Assembly (NCBI RefSeq): GCF_004363655.1
Contig: NZ_SNZH01000018.1
Coordinates: 92,815 to 156,814, forward strand
Reading direction: 5' to 3'
Length of the DNA stretch: 64,000 nucleotides
Source of the DNA: Tahibacter aquaticus
Lineage (GTDB): Bacteria > Pseudomonadota > Gammaproteobacteria > Xanthomonadales > Rhodanobacteraceae
Shown here: positions 61,052 through 64,000 of the stretch, one piece after another
How the letters are laid out: each line of letters opens with the position of its first letter
How positions within the stretch are numbered: position 1 is the stretch's first letter
Notes under the pieces: generated by a model
The model's database searches: none
Seen by the model: only the letters and a program-made list of their open reading frames with translations
Told to the model about the DNA's origin: nothing
Translations under genes and position numbers: made by a program

Positions 61052-63207
61052 GCGGTGCTGCCGTCTGGCGCCACTGCCTGCGGTTGGCCGCGGTTGCGTT
61101 CGCGGCCGCTGTGCTGCCGGCCGCCGGCGCGCCAGCGCCCGATGAGGCAGATACGCCGACGGCGCGCTGTCGCGAGCTGCAGACCCGGCAGCCGGCCCAG
61201 GCCATCGACGTGTGCGAACAGGCCTTTGCTGCGCTGGACCCCCGCGCCGATGCGGAACTTGCCGAGGAAATGCTGTTCCGCCGCAGCGATGCCCAGGCCG
61301 CCACCGGCGATTTCGCGGCGGCGGCGGCCACCTTGCAGCGGGTCGCGGGCCTGCCCGCTGCCGCCGTGCACTGGATGCGCGAATTCCGCCTGGCCCGCCG
61401 CAGCGGCATCCTCGCCTACCGCCAGGAAAAGTTCGGCGATGCGCTGCTGAAGTTCCGCCAGGCGCGGGAACTCGCGCTGGCGCACAGCGACGAAACCGCG
61501 CTGGCGCAGAGCTGGAACGACCTGGGCAATGCGCTGCGCCGCATCGGCGACTATCGCGAGGCCTTGAACGCCTATCTGTCCAGCCTCGAACTCAAGCGCC
61601 GCGGCAAGGACGAGCAGCTCGGCCCGCTGTACAACAACCTGGCCGACCTGTATCGCGACCTGGACGAGTTCGATACCGCGCAGAGCCGCTATACGGAAGC
61701 CCTGGCCGAGTACGAACGCTCGCAGCGTCCGCGCGAAGCAGCACATGCGCGGGAAAGCCTGGCTGCGGTTCTGATCAAGACCGGCGCGCTGGAGCCGGCC
61801 GGCCTCGCTCTGGACCAAGTCGTCGCCGCGTTCGCCTCGCTGGGCGCGCGCAACGATGAGATCCGCGCCCAGGTCGCCGTCGCCGCGCTCGCGCTGGACC
61901 GGAAGGACTTGCCCAAGGCGCGCACTGCGCTGGCCCGCGCCCAGGCGCTTGCGGTGGAGCTGAATCTGCCCCTGTCGGCCAATCTCGCGCTGCAGACCGC
62001 CAGGTTGTACCGGGCCGACGGCAATCTGGCCGCTGCACGCACGACGCTGACCGGCGCACTGGCACGGCAGTCCGCCGATGCGGCGGACCGTGCACCTCTG
62101 CTGCAGGCCAGCGCCGAGGCCGCGTTCGCCGCGGGCGATGTTGCCGGTGCCTATGTGCTGCAGCAGTCCTTCCACGAGGCCGATGCGCGTCTGCGCGACG
62201 CCGCGCACGATCGCCGACTCGAACAGCTGCGCGTGCAGTTCGACGTGGCCGAACAGCAGCGCGCCATCGACCGGCTGGCGGCGGAGAACCGGATCGCCGC
62301 GCTGGCTTTGCAGCAGCGCACGACGCAGTTGCAGCTAGGACTGGCCTGCGCGCTGGTGCTGCTGTTGCTGCTGGCGGGCGGTTTCATGCGCGCGCGCCAG
62401 CGCAGCCAGGTCGCTGCGGCGGTGCGCGAAACACGCCTGGCGGACGAGCGCGAGCAGTTCCGCCGCATGGCCGAATCGCTGCGCGCGGACAGCCGGCGCA
62501 TACAGACATTGCTGGACCGCAGCCAGTCTGCACTGTTGGCGATCGACGCGAGCGGCGCGCTGGTCGCGCTGACGGCGGCGGCGGCGGCGTTGCTGGACCG
62601 CCCGCGGGAAGCGGCGCTGGGTACGGTACTGGCCGATTTCCTCGATACGGGCTCGCGCGAGGCCCTGCAGCAGGCGCTGGCGGCACTCGACGACCAGGAC
62701 AGCCAGGTCGAGCTGCGGCTGCAGTTGCCCCAGGGCAGCGCTGTCGCGCGCTGCAGCCTGCTGCCTGGCGATACCGACATCGCCGTGCTGCACATCGTCG
62801 CCACCGGCGCCGCCGATGCAGACGCGGCCGACGGTGACAGTGCGACGGTCGCCGTGGACACGGTGGTCGGCGAACCCGCCGATACCGATGCATTCCGCCG
62901 CGAGCTGGTCGAGCTGATGGTCTACGCGGTGGAAACCTGGGAGCGCAGCAGCGGCCGCACGCGCATCGACCTGGCCGAGAAGAGCCGGGTCTGGCGCGTC
63001 ACCATCGACGAAGGCCGCCTGCGCGTGCGCGCGATGGAGCGCTATCTGAGCCTGGCCAAACTGCCGCGCCAGCCGCGCTGGCGCGAAGTGCTGCGCACGG
63101 CCTATTTCGTGCTGTCCGAATGCCGCCTCGACGCGGCCGAGCGCGATGCGCTGCGCGAACGCGCGGAAGCCGTGCAGACCAGTTTGCGCCGCCGCGCGCT
63201 GGTCTGA
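61048..63207 (+). CDS. Secreted-sensor TPR protein with PAS-like domain, coupled to trpG
   Basis: 719 residues. A signal-like leader ([18 protein letters not shown]), then about six TPR-type helical repeats (~60-390; [48 protein letters not shown]). A membrane helix (~430-447, [18 protein letters not shown]) and coiled coil lead to a PAS-like domain (~490-590, [23 protein letters not shown]). A distinct C-terminal ~80-residue domain has [16 protein letters not shown] and [12 protein letters not shown]. No kinase, cyclase or GGDEF output is seen. Layout is that of a sensor without a known output. Its ATG overlaps the trpG stop by 4 nt. Confidence 0.8.
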   Translation: MSGAAVWRHCLRLAAVAFAAAVLPAAGAPAPDEADTPTARCRELQTRQPAQAIDVCEQAFAALDPRADAELAEEMLFRRSDAQAATGDFAAAAATLQRVAGLPAAAVHWMREFRLARRSGILAYRQEKFGDALLKFRQARELALAHSDETALAQSWNDLGNALRRIGDYREALNAYLSSLELKRRGKDEQLGPLYNNLADLYRDLDEFDTAQSRYTEALAEYERSQRPREAAHARESLAAVLIKTGALEPAGLALDQVVAAFASLGARNDEIRAQVAVAALALDRKDLPKARTALARAQALAVELNLPLSANLALQTARLYRADGNLAAARTTLTGALARQSADAADRAPLLQASAEAAFAAGDVAGAYVLQQSFHEADARLRDAAHDRRLEQLRVQFDVAEQQRAIDRLAAENRIAALALQQRTTQLQLGLACALVLLLLLAGGFMRARQRSQVAAAVRETRLADEREQFRRMAESLRADSRRIQTLLDRSQSALLAIDASGALVALTAAAAALLDRPREAALGTVLADFLDTGSREALQQALAALDDQDSQVELRLQLPQGSAVARCSLLPGDTDIAVLHIVATGAADADAADGDSATVAVDTVVGEPADTDAFRRELVELMVYAVETWERSSGRTRIDLAEKSRVWRVTIDEGRLRVRAMERYLSLAKLPRQPRWREVLRTAYFVLSECRLDAAERDALRERAEAVQTSLRRRALV

Positions 63208-63570
63208 AGTCCGTCACCCGCGCGGTCATCGCCGCGTTCACTTCCCCGGTTTGCGCGGCTCGCAGTTGGCAGAAACCGCCGAGGCCTTCCCTGAAGCCGT
63301 CTTGTTTGTGGTGGTCAGGTCCGTAGAAGGCCATCGACGTGGTAATGACGAGATTGATGCTGTCGGTGTTTAGCGAAAATGGATCGGCCGATGACGCCAC
63401 GCCGTCGTTGAGGGCCATGCGCGTGGCGATGCCGAAGTCGTCGTCGAACTCGCCACAGGTTTCGATGCTGCAGGTAGCGCTCGTCGGCACGCTGCTGGTG
63501 CAGGCGTTGGGTGTGTGAGGGTTGGGGAATAGGCAGGCGGCGTAGCCCGGCAGATCGTCGGCGTTCCGGC
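63208..63570. other. 363-nt region of unclear coding status
   Basis: The minus strand has an open frame here with unusually protein-like composition (TPNACTSS, CGEFDDDFGIATRM, SLNTDSINLVITTSMAF), but it has no plausible start, begins within the repeat array behind an in-frame TAG, and would run over the last 200 nt of the TPR gene. It may be the remains of a secreted protein gene. I make no gene call. Confidence 0.35.
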
Positions 63571-64000
63571 GACCCTCGGTTGGGTCCAGCCGACCCAGCG
63601 CGGGGTCCCCGCACCCCTCGGCCGGGTCCGGCCGACCCAACGCTGGGTCCGCGCGACCCTCGGCCGGGTCCAGACGAGCCTCCGTCGGCGCCGGCCGACC
63701 CTACCGTGGGTGCTCGCGACCCTGGAGCGGGTCCGGCCGCCCCTGCGCAGGGTCCCGGCGTCCTTCGGTTGCTCTGCGCCGTCCCTGCGCAAGGTCTCGG
63801 CGCCGCGGCGTTGGGGCTGACCAACCCAGCGCTGGGTCTCAGCGTGCCTCGGCCGGGTCCGGCGGAGGCTCCGCTGGGTGCCGGCAACGCTGCGGTCAGG
63901 TGCGTTCCACCCGGCGCTGGGTGCCGGCGACGCGCCGTTCCGTCCCGCCGAGGCGGCGTAGGGTCGCGGCGCGGCGGGGTCGGGACCCGCCGGGGCTACG
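63571..64000. repeat. Array of degenerate 21-bp dyad repeats, open at window end
   Basis: About 20 consecutive 21-bp units, almost perfectly in phase from 63571 (one single-base shift near 63908). Each unit has GACCC-N6-GGGTC dyad symmetry; some are perfect palindromes such as AACCCAGCGCTGGGTC (63823-63838, near-perfect) and others have a CGGCCG centre. The unit is 7 codons long: one plus-strand frame and two minus-strand frames stay open across the array. The plus frame reads as D-P-x-x-G-P-x heptads. It continues past the window. Confidence 0.85.

Noticed and set aside
62999..63640. A 213-codon minus-strand frame at the end of the TPR gene
   Set aside because: Part of it looks protein-like, but the start would be a TTG in the repeat array behind a TAG and the last 209 nt overlap a well-supported gene. 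Kept only as a note on the region.
63571..64000. CRISPR array
   Set aside because: The units are contiguous with no spacers, only 21 bp, and each is an internal palindrome; there are no cas genes.

Overview
The window is a 64 kb piece of a high-GC gammaproteobacterial chromosome. Gene content points to Xanthomonadales (Lysobacterales), most likely the Rhodanobacteraceae side (Dokdonella or Tahibacter type); this is inferred from family combinations, not from a marker gene. No rRNA, tRNA, CRISPR array, prophage or insertion-sequence transposase is visible. Genes are dense, in short operons on both strands, with many secreted or envelope proteins.

Region by region. 1-8.1 kb: a truncated membrane protein, an HD hydrolase, a 2OG-Fe(II) oxygenase, small unknown proteins, a GST, a YggN-like secreted protein, a small-protein pair with a sigma54-like promoter, a secreted amidohydrolase and tyrA. 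8.3-12.7 kb: pyruvate dehydrogenase E2 (aceF), an unrecognised protein, E3 (lpdA, with a fused lipoyl domain) and a small secreted TIMP-like protein. 12.8-19.6 kb: HEAT-repeat protein, racemase, gstA, an ABM monooxygenase, a histidine kinase with a tandem-receiver regulator, and an SDR protein. 19.9-29.6 kb: an envelope module of a Pla-1/Cef-type lipase lipoprotein, a DUF1302 outer-membrane protein, a DUF1329 LolA/LolB-like protein, a YCF48-type propeller and an MMPL/RND transporter. 29.6-40.8 kb: repeat-rich gaps, a seven-repeat Cys-rich secreted protein, small enzymes, a secreted matrixin-like protease with a coupled partner, an LRR protein coupled to an Mpo1-like protein, an ODP/MBL protein, purC, a cytochrome c, djlA and rpe. 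40.8-48.7 kb: a dedicated Gram-negative sortase system (class GN sortase, its VIT/VWA substrate, response regulator and sensor kinase) with a beta-lactamase-like protein and two tiny ORFs inside it. 48.8-63.2 kb: trpE and trpG separated by about 10 kb of envelope genes (DUF885, VIT-DUF2135, DUF3160, CapA-like), then a TPR/PAS protein coupled to trpG. 63.6-64.0 kb: an array of degenerate 21-bp dyad repeats that runs off the window.

Two systems stand out as functional units: the five-gene lipase/transporter envelope module and the sortase island. Two dispersed repeat families were recognised by eye: a REP-like inverted repeat at five loci, and one larger composite palindrome that splits the sortase regulator from its kinase. 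All family names come from reading motifs; no database search was possible.
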